A stretch of DNA of 57,191 nt from an uncultured Oscillibacter sp. (GTDB lineage Bacteria; Bacillota; Clostridia; Oscillospirales; Oscillospiraceae): the NCBI GenBank assembly GCA_900548505.1, contig URKI01000005.1:1-57191 (forward strand), in the 5' to 3' direction. Shown one piece after another: positions 7,666 to 15,998 of this stretch (positions are counted from its first letter, which is position 1; every line of letters begins with the position of its first letter). Under the pieces are notes generated by a model. That model saw only the letters and a program-made list of their open reading frames with translations. It searched no databases and had not been told where the DNA came from. Made by a program: the position numbers and the translations under genes.

Positions 7666-7706
7666 AAGGAAGCAGTCCTTTCTGTATGGATTTCATAAAT
7701 CAACTT

Positions 7707-7735
7707 AATATACCATAATTTGAACCGTTTGTAAA
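7707..7735 (-). promoter_or_regulatory. tsaE-tsaB promoter
   Basis: On the minus strand TTTACA (7735-7730) and TATATT (7712-7707) are spaced 17 bp. It lies back-to-back with the rodA promoter. Confidence 0.75.
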
Positions 7736-7750
7736 AACAAATTTGCTCCG

Positions 7751-7779
7751 TTTACACCTGCGGCCCTTTGTGGTATACT
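7751..7779 (+). promoter_or_regulatory. rodA promoter
   Basis: TTTACA (7751-7756), 17 bp, TATACT (7774-7779). The -35 boxes of the two divergent promoters are only 15 bp apart. Confidence 0.8.
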
Positions 7780-7831
7780 GCTATCTGTTGTAATTTGCCT
7801 TTTTTTAAACGCGGAAACGGAGAATCTGAAC

Positions 7832-8995
7832 ATGCTGAGCCGACTGAAAGCCATTTTGGTGGACTTTTTCCAGCAGGCCGACCTGGTGCTGCTGTCTCTT
7901 TGCTGTATATCCACGCTCTTCGGCATGGTGCTCATTTTCAGCGCCACCCGGTACCTGGAGAGCAACAAATATGTGATTGTGCAGGGCGTGGCCATGCTGC
8001 TGGGCATCTGCCTGTATATCCTCTTTTCCATGGTGGACCTGGAGGTGCTGCTCAAGCGCTGGCGCTGGATTTTGGCATTCAACGTACTGTTTATTTTGCT
8101 GCTGCTGACGCCCTTCGGCGCCAGTGAGGGCGGCAACCGGGCCTGGCTGCGCTTTCCCTTTCTGCCGGTGAGCATCGGCCCGGCGGAGGTGGTGAAGATC
8201 ACCTTCACACTGCTTTTGGCCAAGCAGCTGGAGTGGCTGCGGGAGGAAAAGCGGGACCTGAAGTCCCTGCCGGCGGCGGTGATGGTGGGCGGCCATGCCG
8301 TGGGACTGTGCGGACTCTATTTCGTGGTGTCCGGCGACATGGGCAACGGCCTGGTGTTTTTGTTCATCTTCGTCTGCATGGCCTTTGTGGCGGGCTTTGC
8401 CCTGCGGTGGTTCGCGCTGCTGTTTGTCGGCGGCGGCGCCGCGGTGACGGCGGCCTACATGCTGGATCTCATGCCGGACTATATGCAGGGGCGATTCCGT
8501 GCCCTCTTTGACCATAGCTACGACCCCCTGGGTGTGGGCTGGCATCAAAACCGCAGCCTGCTGACGCTGGGCGCCGGCGGCATGTTCGGCCAGGGCTATC
8601 TTCACGGCACCCAGACCCAGAGTGATTCCAGCTGGTCTTTGCCGGGCCGGCATACAGACTTCATCTTTTCTGTCTGCGGTGAGGAGCTGGGCATGGTGGG
8701 CTGCCTGGCGGTGATCGGGCTGCTGGCGGCCATCATCGTCCGTGTGCTCATCGTGGCAAAGCGGTCCCAGACGCCGTTTTACTGCTATGTATGCGTGGGC
8801 ATGGCGGCCATGCTGATCTTCCAGACCCTCATCAACGTGGGTATGTGCCTTTTCATCATGCCCACCATCGGCATCACGCTGCCCTTTTTCAGCTACGGCG
8901 GCTCGTCTATTGTCACGCTGTTCGCGGCCATGGGCGTGGTTTCGGGCATCAAAAAGCGCTCGCCCTCCATGCGCCGCCCGGGAAAGCTGCGCTGA
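7832..8995 (+). CDS. rodA: RodA/FtsW/SpoVE (SEDS) family peptidoglycan glycosyltransferase
   Basis: The 387-residue protein has about ten membrane helices and the SEDS motifs: GGNRAWLRF with GPAEVVKI after it (near residue 105-125), the extracellular GWHQNRSLLTLGAGGMFGQGY, the catalytic-Asp loop RHTDFIFSVCGEELG, and the C-terminal TIGITLPFFSYGGSS. SEDS proteins polymerise lipid II glycan strands at the membrane. RodA (elongation) is preferred over FtsW because no division genes are nearby, but SpoVE cannot be excluded in a spore former. It is monocistronic with its own promoter and terminator. Confidence 0.9.
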   Translation: MLSRLKAILVDFFQQADLVLLSLCCISTLFGMVLIFSATRYLESNKYVIVQGVAMLLGICLYILFSMVDLEVLLKRWRWILAFNVLFILLLLTPFGASEGGNRAWLRFPFLPVSIGPAEVVKITFTLLLAKQLEWLREEKRDLKSLPAAVMVGGHAVGLCGLYFVVSGDMGNGLVFLFIFVCMAFVAGFALRWFALLFVGGGAAVTAAYMLDLMPDYMQGRFRALFDHSYDPLGVGWHQNRSLLTLGAGGMFGQGYLHGTQTQSDSSWSLPGRHTDFIFSVCGEELGMVGCLAVIGLLAAIIVRVLIVAKRSQTPFYCYVCVGMAAMLIFQTLINVGMCLFIMPTIGITLPFFSYGGSSIVTLFAAMGVVSGIKKRSPSMRRPGKLR

Positions 8996-9048
8996 GGGGC
9001 GGGAAGCGACCAAAAGGACTGCACCGGCGGGAGACGCTGGGGAAACTG

Positions 9049-9077
9049 CGCGGCCGGAGCCATCCGGCCGCGTTTTT
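9049..9077 (+). terminator. Intrinsic terminator after rodA
   Basis: A 9-bp stem CGCGGCCGG / CCGGCCGCG is followed by TTTTT. Confidence 0.8.
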
Positions 9078-9147
9078 GCGTTCCGGGGCGCATAAACCGG
9101 ATGGAAGCGGAAGAAACTACTGCCAACCAATTGAAAAGGCAGGAGGC

Positions 9148-10137
9148 ATGATCCAATTGACCAGCAAGATCTTCCGCCGCACCTTGGCGCTGGCTGCTGC
9201 CGCGGCCATCGGCCTGAGCGTCACCGCCGGGGCGCTGTTCGGAACCAAACAGACGGAGCAGGCGCCAAAGGATGCGCCCGTTGCCCAGGAACTGAAGATT
9301 TTCACTTACCGGGGCATCCCCTATAAGGCGCAGTTTCTCTCCCAGGGCGGCCAGGGCGGCACGCTGACCTATGCGGTGGACCAGGCGCCCCAGAAAGGCA
9401 CCGTCACTGTGGAGGGGGACCAGTTCACCTATACGCCGGATGAGGGCATCACCGGCTCGGACCGCTTCACCTACACGGTTTCCGACGGCAAGGGAAACCA
9501 GTCCCTGCCGGCCACCGTGTCCGTGACCATCGAAAAGCCCCGCAGCGGCGTAGCCTATGCGGACACCGCCGGGTACGACGCCGCAGCCGCCGCCCAGTAT
9601 CTGGCGGAGACGGGGGTGTTCGTGGGCGCCCGGGTAGGGGACCAGTACTATTTTGAGCCGGATCGGACGGTGAACCGGGGCGAGTTTCTGGCCATGACGC
9701 TGGAGGCGTCGGGCCGTGAGGTGAGCGCGGTGACCATGACCGGCTTTTGCGATGACGCGGCCATCCCCACCTGGGCCAAGGCGTATGCCTCCGCCGCCGT
9801 CAGCGACGGCGTGGTGAAGGGCACCGTCACGGACGAGGGCGTGGCGCTGCGGGCAGAGGAACCCATCACCTTCAACGAGGCCGCTGCTATCTTAGACCGG
9901 GTGCTGGCCATGGAGGACGTGGACCTTGCGGCCTGGTACCCGGGCCGGGAGGCCCAGAGCGCGTGGTGCGCCCAGGCGGTGGCCAATCTGGAGTCTGCCG
10001 CGGTGCTCTCCGCCGGGAGCTTCGGCAGCGCCGCCATGGACACGCCGCTCACCCGGGCGGACGCGGCGCAGATGCTGGCTGCCGCAGCGGAGCTCATGGA
10101 AAAAGAGAAACCTGGGATTTTTGATTTTTTGGGATAA
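9148..10137 (+). CDS. Secreted S-layer-homology protein with a cadherin/Ig-like domain
   Basis: The 329-residue protein has a signal peptide (basic start, then a hydrophobic LALAAAAAIGLSVTAGALF stretch to about residue 30). Residues ~45-130 form a bacterial cadherin/Ig-like repeat (GTVTVEGDQFTYTPDEG, then SDRFTYTVSDGKGN). About 135-325 are three divergent SLH repeats; in the first, YADTAGY precedes NRGEFLAM, in the third, TRADAAQML is well kept. SLH repeats bind cell-wall secondary polymers, so it is probably wall-attached. The start follows AGGAGG; an upstream in-frame extension overlaps rodA and was rejected. The partner or ligand of the single Ig-like domain is unknown. Confidence 0.85.
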   Translation: MIQLTSKIFRRTLALAAAAAIGLSVTAGALFGTKQTEQAPKDAPVAQELKIFTYRGIPYKAQFLSQGGQGGTLTYAVDQAPQKGTVTVEGDQFTYTPDEGITGSDRFTYTVSDGKGNQSLPATVSVTIEKPRSGVAYADTAGYDAAAAAQYLAETGVFVGARVGDQYYFEPDRTVNRGEFLAMTLEASGREVSAVTMTGFCDDAAIPTWAKAYASAAVSDGVVKGTVTDEGVALRAEEPITFNEAAAILDRVLAMEDVDLAAWYPGREAQSAWCAQAVANLESAAVLSAGSFGSAAMDTPLTRADAAQMLAAAAELMEKEKPGIFDFLG

Positions 10138-10147
10138 GAAAGACCTG

Positions 10148-10181
10148 CCGCCGGGAAAGCCATGGCTTTCCCGGCGGTTTT
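10148..10181 (+). terminator. Intrinsic terminator after the SLH protein gene
   Basis: CCGCCGGGAAAGCC / GGCTTTCCCGGCGG stem followed by TTTT. Confidence 0.85.
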
Positions 10182-10202
10182 GCCGGTTGTATTTGACCCT
10201 GC

Positions 10203-10230
10203 TTTGTGCTAAACTAAAACAGATTATAAT
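10203..10230 (+). promoter_or_regulatory. Probable promoter of the ddl-murF operon
   Basis: A perfect TATAAT (10225-10230) is preceded at 16 bp by a weak TTTGTG. The leader to the ddl start is about 105 bases, with no clear structure recognised. Confidence 0.45.
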
Positions 10231-10341
10231 AGTGTCATTATGGGCACGCCCCGGCCGGTGGCCGGCAGCGCAGTGCCGAAACGCGCATCCTGTGAGCCGG
10301 CGGCTCCGGGCGGCGCAGACATAGGGAAGGGTTGATTTTCG

Positions 10342-11400
10342 GTGAAAATCGTTGTGTTGGCCGGCGGGCTTTCTTCGGAACGGGCCGTGTCTTTGGTGAC
10401 GGGCAGCGGCGTGTGCCGGGCGCTGCGTGCGCGGGGGCACCGGGCAGTGCTGGTGGATCTTTATCTGGGATTGCCGGATGCGCCTGCGGATCTGGAGACG
10501 CTCTTTGACGCGCCGGACGGCCTGTGCCCGTCTGCCCGGATCGACACCCAGGCGCCGGATCTGGAGGCAGTCAAGCGCAGCCGCCCCTCCGGGGGAGAAA
10601 GCCACATCGGCCCCCGGGTGCTGGACATCTGCGCCCTGGCGGACGTGGTGTTCATCGGCCTCCACGGCCAGGACGGCGAGGACGGCCGCATCCAGGCGGT
10701 GCTGGACCTGATGGGCGTGCCCTACACGGGCTCTGGCCATCTGGCCTCTGCTGTGGCCATGGATAAAGCCGTGTCCAAGCAGATCATGGACTCTGCCGGG
10801 ATCCCCACCCCCAAGTGGCAGCTGCTGGACTATACTGCTGCGGACGTGGAGCGTCTGGCGGCGGAGCTGCCCATGCCCTGCGTGGTCAAGACCGTGGGCG
10901 GCGGCTCCTCCCTGGGCGTGTACCTGCCTGAGGACCGCCCGGCGCTGAAGACGGCGCTGGAAGAGGTGCTGCGCTACGGCAGCCGCGTGCTGGTGGAAGA
11001 GCGCATCTTCGGCCGGGAGCTGACGGTGGCCGTGCTGGGGCAGCGGTGGCTGCCGGCGGTGGAGACGGTTCCGGCGGGCAAGGAGTTCGACTACGCGGCC
11101 AAATATCAGGCCGGTGCGGCGGAGGAGACCTGCCCCGCCCGCATTACCGACGCGGAGATGACTGCCGCCGGCGAGCTTGCCCTGCGGGTGCACCGGGCGC
11201 TGGGGCTGGAGGTCTACTCCCGCACGGATATGATCCTGGACAAGGACGGGCAGCTTTGGTGCCTGGAGGCAAATTCCCTGCCCGGCATGACGCCTACCAG
11301 CTTCGTGCCCAAGGAGGCCGCAGCGGTAGGCATGAGCTATGAGGCGCTGTGCGAGGAGATCGTACGGCAGTCGTGTCAGCTGAAGAGGAGGGCGTATTGA
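10342..11400 (+). CDS. ddl: D-alanine--D-alanine ligase
   Basis: The 352-residue ATP-grasp enzyme joins two D-alanines for peptidoglycan precursors. Visible are the N-terminal KIVVLAGGLSSERAVSL, the ATP-grasp loop GGGSSLGVYLP near residue 190, the FDYAAKY segment (a Tyr-containing loop of ordinary Ddl rather than Van-type ligases) and the Mg2+ site LEANSLPGMTPTS. Translation begins at GTG after GGAAGGG. It is the first gene of an envelope operon; its stop overlaps the murF start (TGATG). Confidence 0.95.
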   Translation: MKIVVLAGGLSSERAVSLVTGSGVCRALRARGHRAVLVDLYLGLPDAPADLETLFDAPDGLCPSARIDTQAPDLEAVKRSRPSGGESHIGPRVLDICALADVVFIGLHGQDGEDGRIQAVLDLMGVPYTGSGHLASAVAMDKAVSKQIMDSAGIPTPKWQLLDYTAADVERLAAELPMPCVVKTVGGGSSLGVYLPEDRPALKTALEEVLRYGSRVLVEERIFGRELTVAVLGQRWLPAVETVPAGKEFDYAAKYQAGAAEETCPARITDAEMTAAGELALRVHRALGLEVYSRTDMILDKDGQLWCLEANSLPGMTPTSFVPKEAAAVGMSYEALCEEIVRQSCQLKRRAY

Positions 11401-12776
11401 TGCAGCCGATGACGGTCAAGGAGATCGCCGCCGCGGTCAGCGGTATCTGGTGGAACCCCCGGGAGGACGCGCCCATGGTGGGCGCCGTTTGCACTGACAG
11501 CCGGCGTATCACGCCGGGGTGTTTGTTTCTTCCCTGGGTGGGAGAGAAATTCGACGGACATAATTTTATCGACACGGCTCTGGATGCCGGCGCGGCTGGG
11601 TGCCTCTGCGCCCGGCTGCCCATGAATCTGCGGCCGGATAAGTTTTACATCAAGGTGGACGACACGCGCCTGGCCCTGCGGGCCCTGGCTTCTCATTACC
11701 GGGATAAATTCCAGATCCCCATGATCCAGATCACCGGCAGCGTGGGCAAGACCACCACCAAAGAGATGATCGCCGCCGTGCTGGAGGCAAAGTACCATGT
11801 TCTGAAGACCCCGGAGAACTTCAATAACGACATCGGTACGCCCCTGACGCTGCTGGGCCTGGGGCCCGAGCACGAGGCGGCCGTGATCGAAACGGGCATG
11901 AACCACTTCGGAGAGATCCGCTATCTGGGCCAGATGGTGCGGCCGGACATTGCCGTTATCTCCAACATCGGTGATGCCCACATCGAGTATCTGGGCAGCC
12001 GGGAGGGCATCCTCCAGGCCAAGTGCGAGATCCTGGAAAACCTCAAGCCGGATGGCCTTTTGATCCTCAACGGCGACGACGCCCTGCTGGACACGGTGAC
12101 GGCGCCCTTTGCCACGGTACGCTGCGGCCAGAGCGAGCACTGCGCCGTGCGGATCGAGGATATGGCCGACCACGGCGTGGAGGGCATCACCTGCACGGTA
12201 GTCACGGCACAGGACCGCTATCCGCTGTCCATTCCCGCGCCCGGCGAGCATATGGCGTACCCTGCGGCCATGGCTGTGGCCGTGGGCGAGCGCCTGGGCC
12301 TTTCCCGGGAGGAGATCATCCGGGGCGTTGCGTCCTATGAGCCTGCCGGGTCCCGGATGCGGGTGGTGCGGCTGAGTGAGGGCCGCGTCATTCTGGACGA
12401 CTGTTACAATGCCAATCCCCAGTCTGTCACCGCCGCGCTGGAGGTGCTGGCCAAGACCGAGTGCGACAGGAAAGTGGCGGTGCTGGGCGACATGGGCGAG
12501 CTGGGCGACCTGACGGAGCAGGCCCACTACAACATGGGCGCCCTGGCTGCTATGCTGGGCATCGACTCCGTGGTGGCCATCGGCGAAAAGGCTGCCATGA
12601 TCGCGGAGGGCACTGCCCAGAGCGGCGGCAGCGTGCTGCATTTTTCGACAAAGGAGGAAGCCATGCCCCAGCTTCTGGAGCTGCTGGGGCCCAATACCGC
12701 CATGCTGGTCAAGGCGTCCCACGCCATGCATTTCGGCCAGCTGGTGGAGCGGCTTGCACAGGAATATCAGGTATGA
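11400..12776 (+). CDS. murF: UDP-N-acetylmuramoyl-tripeptide--D-alanyl-D-alanine ligase
   Basis: The 458-residue Mur ligase adds the D-Ala-D-Ala made by the upstream Ddl to the UDP-MurNAc tripeptide in the cytoplasm. The P-loop GSVGKTTTK is at residues ~113-121, followed by TPENFNNDIGTPL and the C-terminal-domain DCYNANPQS. The chosen ATG shares one base with the ddl stop codon and follows AAGAGGAGGG; an in-frame start 17 codons earlier lies inside ddl. The final TGA overlaps the next ATG, so ddl, murF and the ABC-F gene are translationally coupled. Confidence 0.95.
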   Translation: MQPMTVKEIAAAVSGIWWNPREDAPMVGAVCTDSRRITPGCLFLPWVGEKFDGHNFIDTALDAGAAGCLCARLPMNLRPDKFYIKVDDTRLALRALASHYRDKFQIPMIQITGSVGKTTTKEMIAAVLEAKYHVLKTPENFNNDIGTPLTLLGLGPEHEAAVIETGMNHFGEIRYLGQMVRPDIAVISNIGDAHIEYLGSREGILQAKCEILENLKPDGLLILNGDDALLDTVTAPFATVRCGQSEHCAVRIEDMADHGVEGITCTVVTAQDRYPLSIPAPGEHMAYPAAMAVAVGERLGLSREEIIRGVASYEPAGSRMRVVRLSEGRVILDDCYNANPQSVTAALEVLAKTECDRKVAVLGDMGELGDLTEQAHYNMGALAAMLGIDSVVAIGEKAAMIAEGTAQSGGSVLHFSTKEEAMPQLLELLGPNTAMLVKASHAMHFGQLVERLAQEYQV

Positions 12777-14671
12777 TCGAGATACAAGTCAAAGACCTGG
12801 TCAAGTCATTTGAGGTGGGCCATAACGTATTGGACGGGCTCACCTTTCAGATCGACCAGGGAGAGCGGGTGGGCCTGCTTGGCAAAAACGGCGCCGGCAA
12901 GACCACGCTCTTCAAGATCCTCACGGGGGAGCTGGACTACGACGAGGGTCAGGTGACCCTTGCGCCGGGCCGGCGTCTGGGCCTCATCTCCCAGATCCCC
13001 GTTTATCCGCCGGAGTACACGGTGGAGGATGTGCTGCGCACGGCCTTTTCCCGCCAGCAGGCGCTGGCGGAGGAGATGCGCGCGCTGGAGGCCCGCATGG
13101 CCGCGGGAGAGAGTGACAGCGATATCCTGCGCCGGTATGACCGGCTTTCCGAGCGGTTCATGGCCTTCGGCGGCTACGATACGGATGTGGCCGTCAATAA
13201 GGTGGCAAATGGTTTGTCCATTCCGGACAGCCAGCGTTCCCAGCTTTTCTCCAGCCTCTCCGGCGGAGAAAAGACCCGGGTGAACCTGGGGCGCCTCATT
13301 CTGGAGGATACGGACATCCTGCTGTTGGACGAGCCTACCAACCACCTGGACCTCCACGCCACCGAGTGGCTGGAAGAATATATCCGCGCCTTCCGGGGCA
13401 CGGTGGTAGTCATCTCCCATGACCGCTACTTCCTGGACCGGATCGTCACCCGGGTCATCGAGGTGCTGGACGGCAAGGCGGAGTTCTACAGCGGCAACTA
13501 CAGCTTCTACGCTGTGGAAAAGGAGCGGCGCTATCAGGAGCGCATGAAGCAGTACCTCAAGGAGCAGGCCAAGATCCAGCAGCTGGAAAAGGCTGCCGAG
13601 CAGCTGCGGCTGTGGGCATTCCAGGGCATGGACAAGACGTACCGCCGGGCTATCTCCATGGAAAGGCGCATCGAGCGTATGCGCACCACCGCAAAGCCCA
13701 CCAAGGCAAAGAAAATGGATGCCCGGTTCTCCACGGCGGAGTTCCACGGCGACGAGGTGCTCTCTTTGCGGGGCGTTTCCAAGTCCTATGAGGAAAAACA
13801 CCTCTTTGACGGCATCACCTTGAAGGTGGAGGGCGGCGAGCGCATCGCCCTCATCGGCGATAACGGCACCGGCAAGTCCACCCTCATCAAAATGATCGTG
13901 GGCGAGCTGTACCCGGACGACGGCCGCATCCGCACAGGCCCACAGGTGCGCTGTGCGTATCTGCCCCAGATCGTCCATTTCGACCACCCGGACTGGAACC
14001 TGGTGGAAAACATGATGGCGGCGAAAAAGGGCCTTTCCGCCCAGTCCGCCCGCAATCGCCTTGCGGCCTATGAGTTCCAGGGCGAGGACGTGATGAAGCC
14101 TGTCAGCGTGCTCTCCGGCGGCGAGCAGAGCCGCCTGCGGCTTTGTATGCTCATGGACGATGAGATCAACTTCCTCATTCTGGACGAGCCCACCAACCAT
14201 CTGGACATCGCCTCCAGGGAGTGGATCGAGGAGGCGGTGGAGGCTTACGACGGCACGCTGCTGTTCGTCAGCCACGACCGCTACTTCATCAACCGCTTCG
14301 CCACCCGCATCTGGGAACTGGCGGACGGTACCATCACCGACTATCCCATGGGCTTTGCCCAGTACCGGCAGGTGAAGGCCCAGGAGGAGGCGGAAAAAAC
14401 CGAGCCGCCCAAGCAGCAGCCCAAAGAAAAGGCGGAGCGGCCCCGTCCGGCCAACCGGGCCCAGCAGACGGCCCGTAAGCACCTGACCATCTGCGAGCGG
14501 GACATCGCCAAGGCGGAAGAGCGCATGGCCGCGCTGGACGCGGACATGGAGGCTGCTGCCTGCGACTATGAAAAGCTCCAGGCCCTGGTGCAGGAGAAAG
14601 AGGCGGCCCAGGCGGAACTGGACGCCCTGTATGAAAAGTGGGAGCAGCTGAGCATAGAGGCAGGAGAATGA
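12773..14671 (+). CDS. ABC-F family ATPase (ribosome-associated type)
   Basis: The 632-residue protein has two ABC domains and no membrane helices. Domain 1 has Walker A GKNGAGKT (37-44), signature LSGGEKTRV and DEPTNHLD. Domain 2 has GDNGTGKST, LSGGEQSRL and a second DEPTNHLD. Both catalytic glutamates are present. A charged linker joins the domains, and a Lys/Glu/Ala-rich coiled coil fills about 545-632. ABC-F proteins bind the ribosomal E-site region; some protect against antibiotics, others are housekeeping (Uup/YdiF-like). The coiled-coil tail points to the Uup/YdiF group. Its ATG overlaps the murF stop (ATGA). Confidence 0.9.
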   Translation: MIEIQVKDLVKSFEVGHNVLDGLTFQIDQGERVGLLGKNGAGKTTLFKILTGELDYDEGQVTLAPGRRLGLISQIPVYPPEYTVEDVLRTAFSRQQALAEEMRALEARMAAGESDSDILRRYDRLSERFMAFGGYDTDVAVNKVANGLSIPDSQRSQLFSSLSGGEKTRVNLGRLILEDTDILLLDEPTNHLDLHATEWLEEYIRAFRGTVVVISHDRYFLDRIVTRVIEVLDGKAEFYSGNYSFYAVEKERRYQERMKQYLKEQAKIQQLEKAAEQLRLWAFQGMDKTYRRAISMERRIERMRTTAKPTKAKKMDARFSTAEFHGDEVLSLRGVSKSYEEKHLFDGITLKVEGGERIALIGDNGTGKSTLIKMIVGELYPDDGRIRTGPQVRCAYLPQIVHFDHPDWNLVENMMAAKKGLSAQSARNRLAAYEFQGEDVMKPVSVLSGGEQSRLRLCMLMDDEINFLILDEPTNHLDIASREWIEEAVEAYDGTLLFVSHDRYFINRFATRIWELADGTITDYPMGFAQYRQVKAQEEAEKTEPPKQQPKEKAERPRPANRAQQTARKHLTICERDIAKAEERMAALDADMEAAACDYEKLQALVQEKEAAQAELDALYEKWEQLSIEAGE

Positions 14672-15456
14672 AACAGATCTGGAAGGGGCTTGGTGCCTGG
14701 GAAAAGGCGCAGTGCGTCCTCATGGCGGTGCTGGCCCTCATGGGCGTGTTTTTGACGGCGGTCCGCATGTGGGGCATGCGCTTTTCCGGCTTTTTGCTGC
14801 TGGGAGCGGCGGCCCTGGTGGCGCTGGAGCTGTGGCTGGGCCGCTGGGCCCGCCGGTCCAAAGCGGGTTGGTGGTGGCGCCTGGCGTTCCGGGCCGCGGC
14901 GGGGCTGGTGCTGGTTCCGCTGGTGCTCATCGAGGGCGTGGTGATCGCCGAGGGGCACCGCCAGATTGCCCAGGAGGCGCCGGACGCGGTCATCGTGCTG
15001 GGCGCCGGCGTCAACGGCACCGCCCCCTCGCTGTCCCTCAAGACCCGGCTGGACGCGGCCCTTTCCTATCTGGAGGCGTACCCGGACATCCCGGTGGTGC
15101 TCACCGGCGGCCAGGGCTACGGGGAGGAGATCACCGAGGCGGCGTGCATGTACGACTACCTGACGGCCCGGGGTGTGGAGCCGGAGCGGCTCATCCTGGA
15201 GGAGTCCGCCTCCAACACCGCGGAAAATTTTGAGTTTTCCGCGCCGCTGCTGGAAGGGGCGGGGGTGCGTGTGGCCACAGACACCGTGGCTGTGGTCACC
15301 AACGACTTCCACATCGCCCGTTCCCGGCTCATCGCCGCGAAAAAGGGCTACGGCGTGACGGTGGGCGTAGGCGCGCCCATCTCATGGCCCCACCTGGAGG
15401 TAAACTACTATCTCCGGGAGGCGTTCGCCGTGGTAAAAAGCGTTTTATTTGACTGA
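14668..15456 (+). CDS. YdcF/SanA-like (DUF218) membrane-anchored protein
   Basis: In this 262-residue protein, three hydrophobic segments occupy the first ~95 residues, followed by the DUF218 domain. Its motifs are DAVIVLGAGVNGTAPS (~110-125), VVLTGGQGYGEEITEA, the ESASNTAENFEFS loop and the late VTNDFHIARS. The family is implicated in cell-envelope functions (SanA, ElyC), but its reaction is not established. The start codon overlaps the ABC-F stop (ATGA), making this the fourth gene of the ddl operon and strengthening an envelope role. Confidence 0.85.
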   Translation: MKQIWKGLGAWEKAQCVLMAVLALMGVFLTAVRMWGMRFSGFLLLGAAALVALELWLGRWARRSKAGWWWRLAFRAAAGLVLVPLVLIEGVVIAEGHRQIAQEAPDAVIVLGAGVNGTAPSLSLKTRLDAALSYLEAYPDIPVVLTGGQGYGEEITEAACMYDYLTARGVEPERLILEESASNTAENFEFSAPLLEGAGVRVATDTVAVVTNDFHIARSRLIAAKKGYGVTVGVGAPISWPHLEVNYYLREAFAVVKSVLFD

Positions 15457-15473
15457 AGCATACGGAGGAATCA

Positions 15474-15962
15474 ATGAGCAACATTTTGTGTATGTATTAC
15501 TCCCGGACGGGAAATACCAAAAAGGCCATGGAAGAGATCGCCCAGGAGCTGGGCGCGGAGCTGGTGGAGCTGCGGGACGACGTGGCCCGCAGCGGCTGGA
15601 AGGGCTTTTTGCGCTGCGGCATGGATGCCATGGGCAAGTCCACGGCACCCCTTTGCCCCTATGAGACGAAAAAGCCCCTGAACGATTATGATCTGGTGAT
15701 CGTTGGCACGCCTGTGTGGGCGGGACGGTGCAGCAGCATCGTGCGCACGTTCCTCAAAGAGCACGGTGGGGAGCTCAAGAACGTGGCCTATGTGGCGACC
15801 CGCGCCAGTGAGAGCAAGCACGAGAGCGTGTTCAAGCAGATGGACCTCTATACCAGCCGTCCCCATGCGGCGGCGGTTTCCCTGCGGTGCGGCTCCGTGG
15901 GCTGCGCTTTCTGGCAGGAGGAGTTTTTGCGGCAGGTGCGCGCGCTGGAGGAGAGCCTCTGA
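15474..15962 (+). CDS. Flavodoxin family protein
   Basis: The 162-residue flavodoxin begins with the FMN phosphate loop YYSRTGNTKK (8-17) and continues with YDLVIVGTPVWAGRCSS (about 72-88), the second FMN contact. Flavodoxin-like folds of this short type act as electron carriers or as small NAD(P)H:quinone reductases. CGGAGGAA precedes the ATG. It follows ydcF by 17 bases and is probably in the same transcript. The redox partner is unknown. Confidence 0.88.
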   Translation: MSNILCMYYSRTGNTKKAMEEIAQELGAELVELRDDVARSGWKGFLRCGMDAMGKSTAPLCPYETKKPLNDYDLVIVGTPVWAGRCSSIVRTFLKEHGGELKNVAYVATRASESKHESVFKQMDLYTSRPHAAAVSLRCGSVGCAFWQEEFLRQVRALEESL

Positions 15963-15998
15963 GCCGGCGCTTCCCGGAACTTGGAAAGGAGCGGGACC

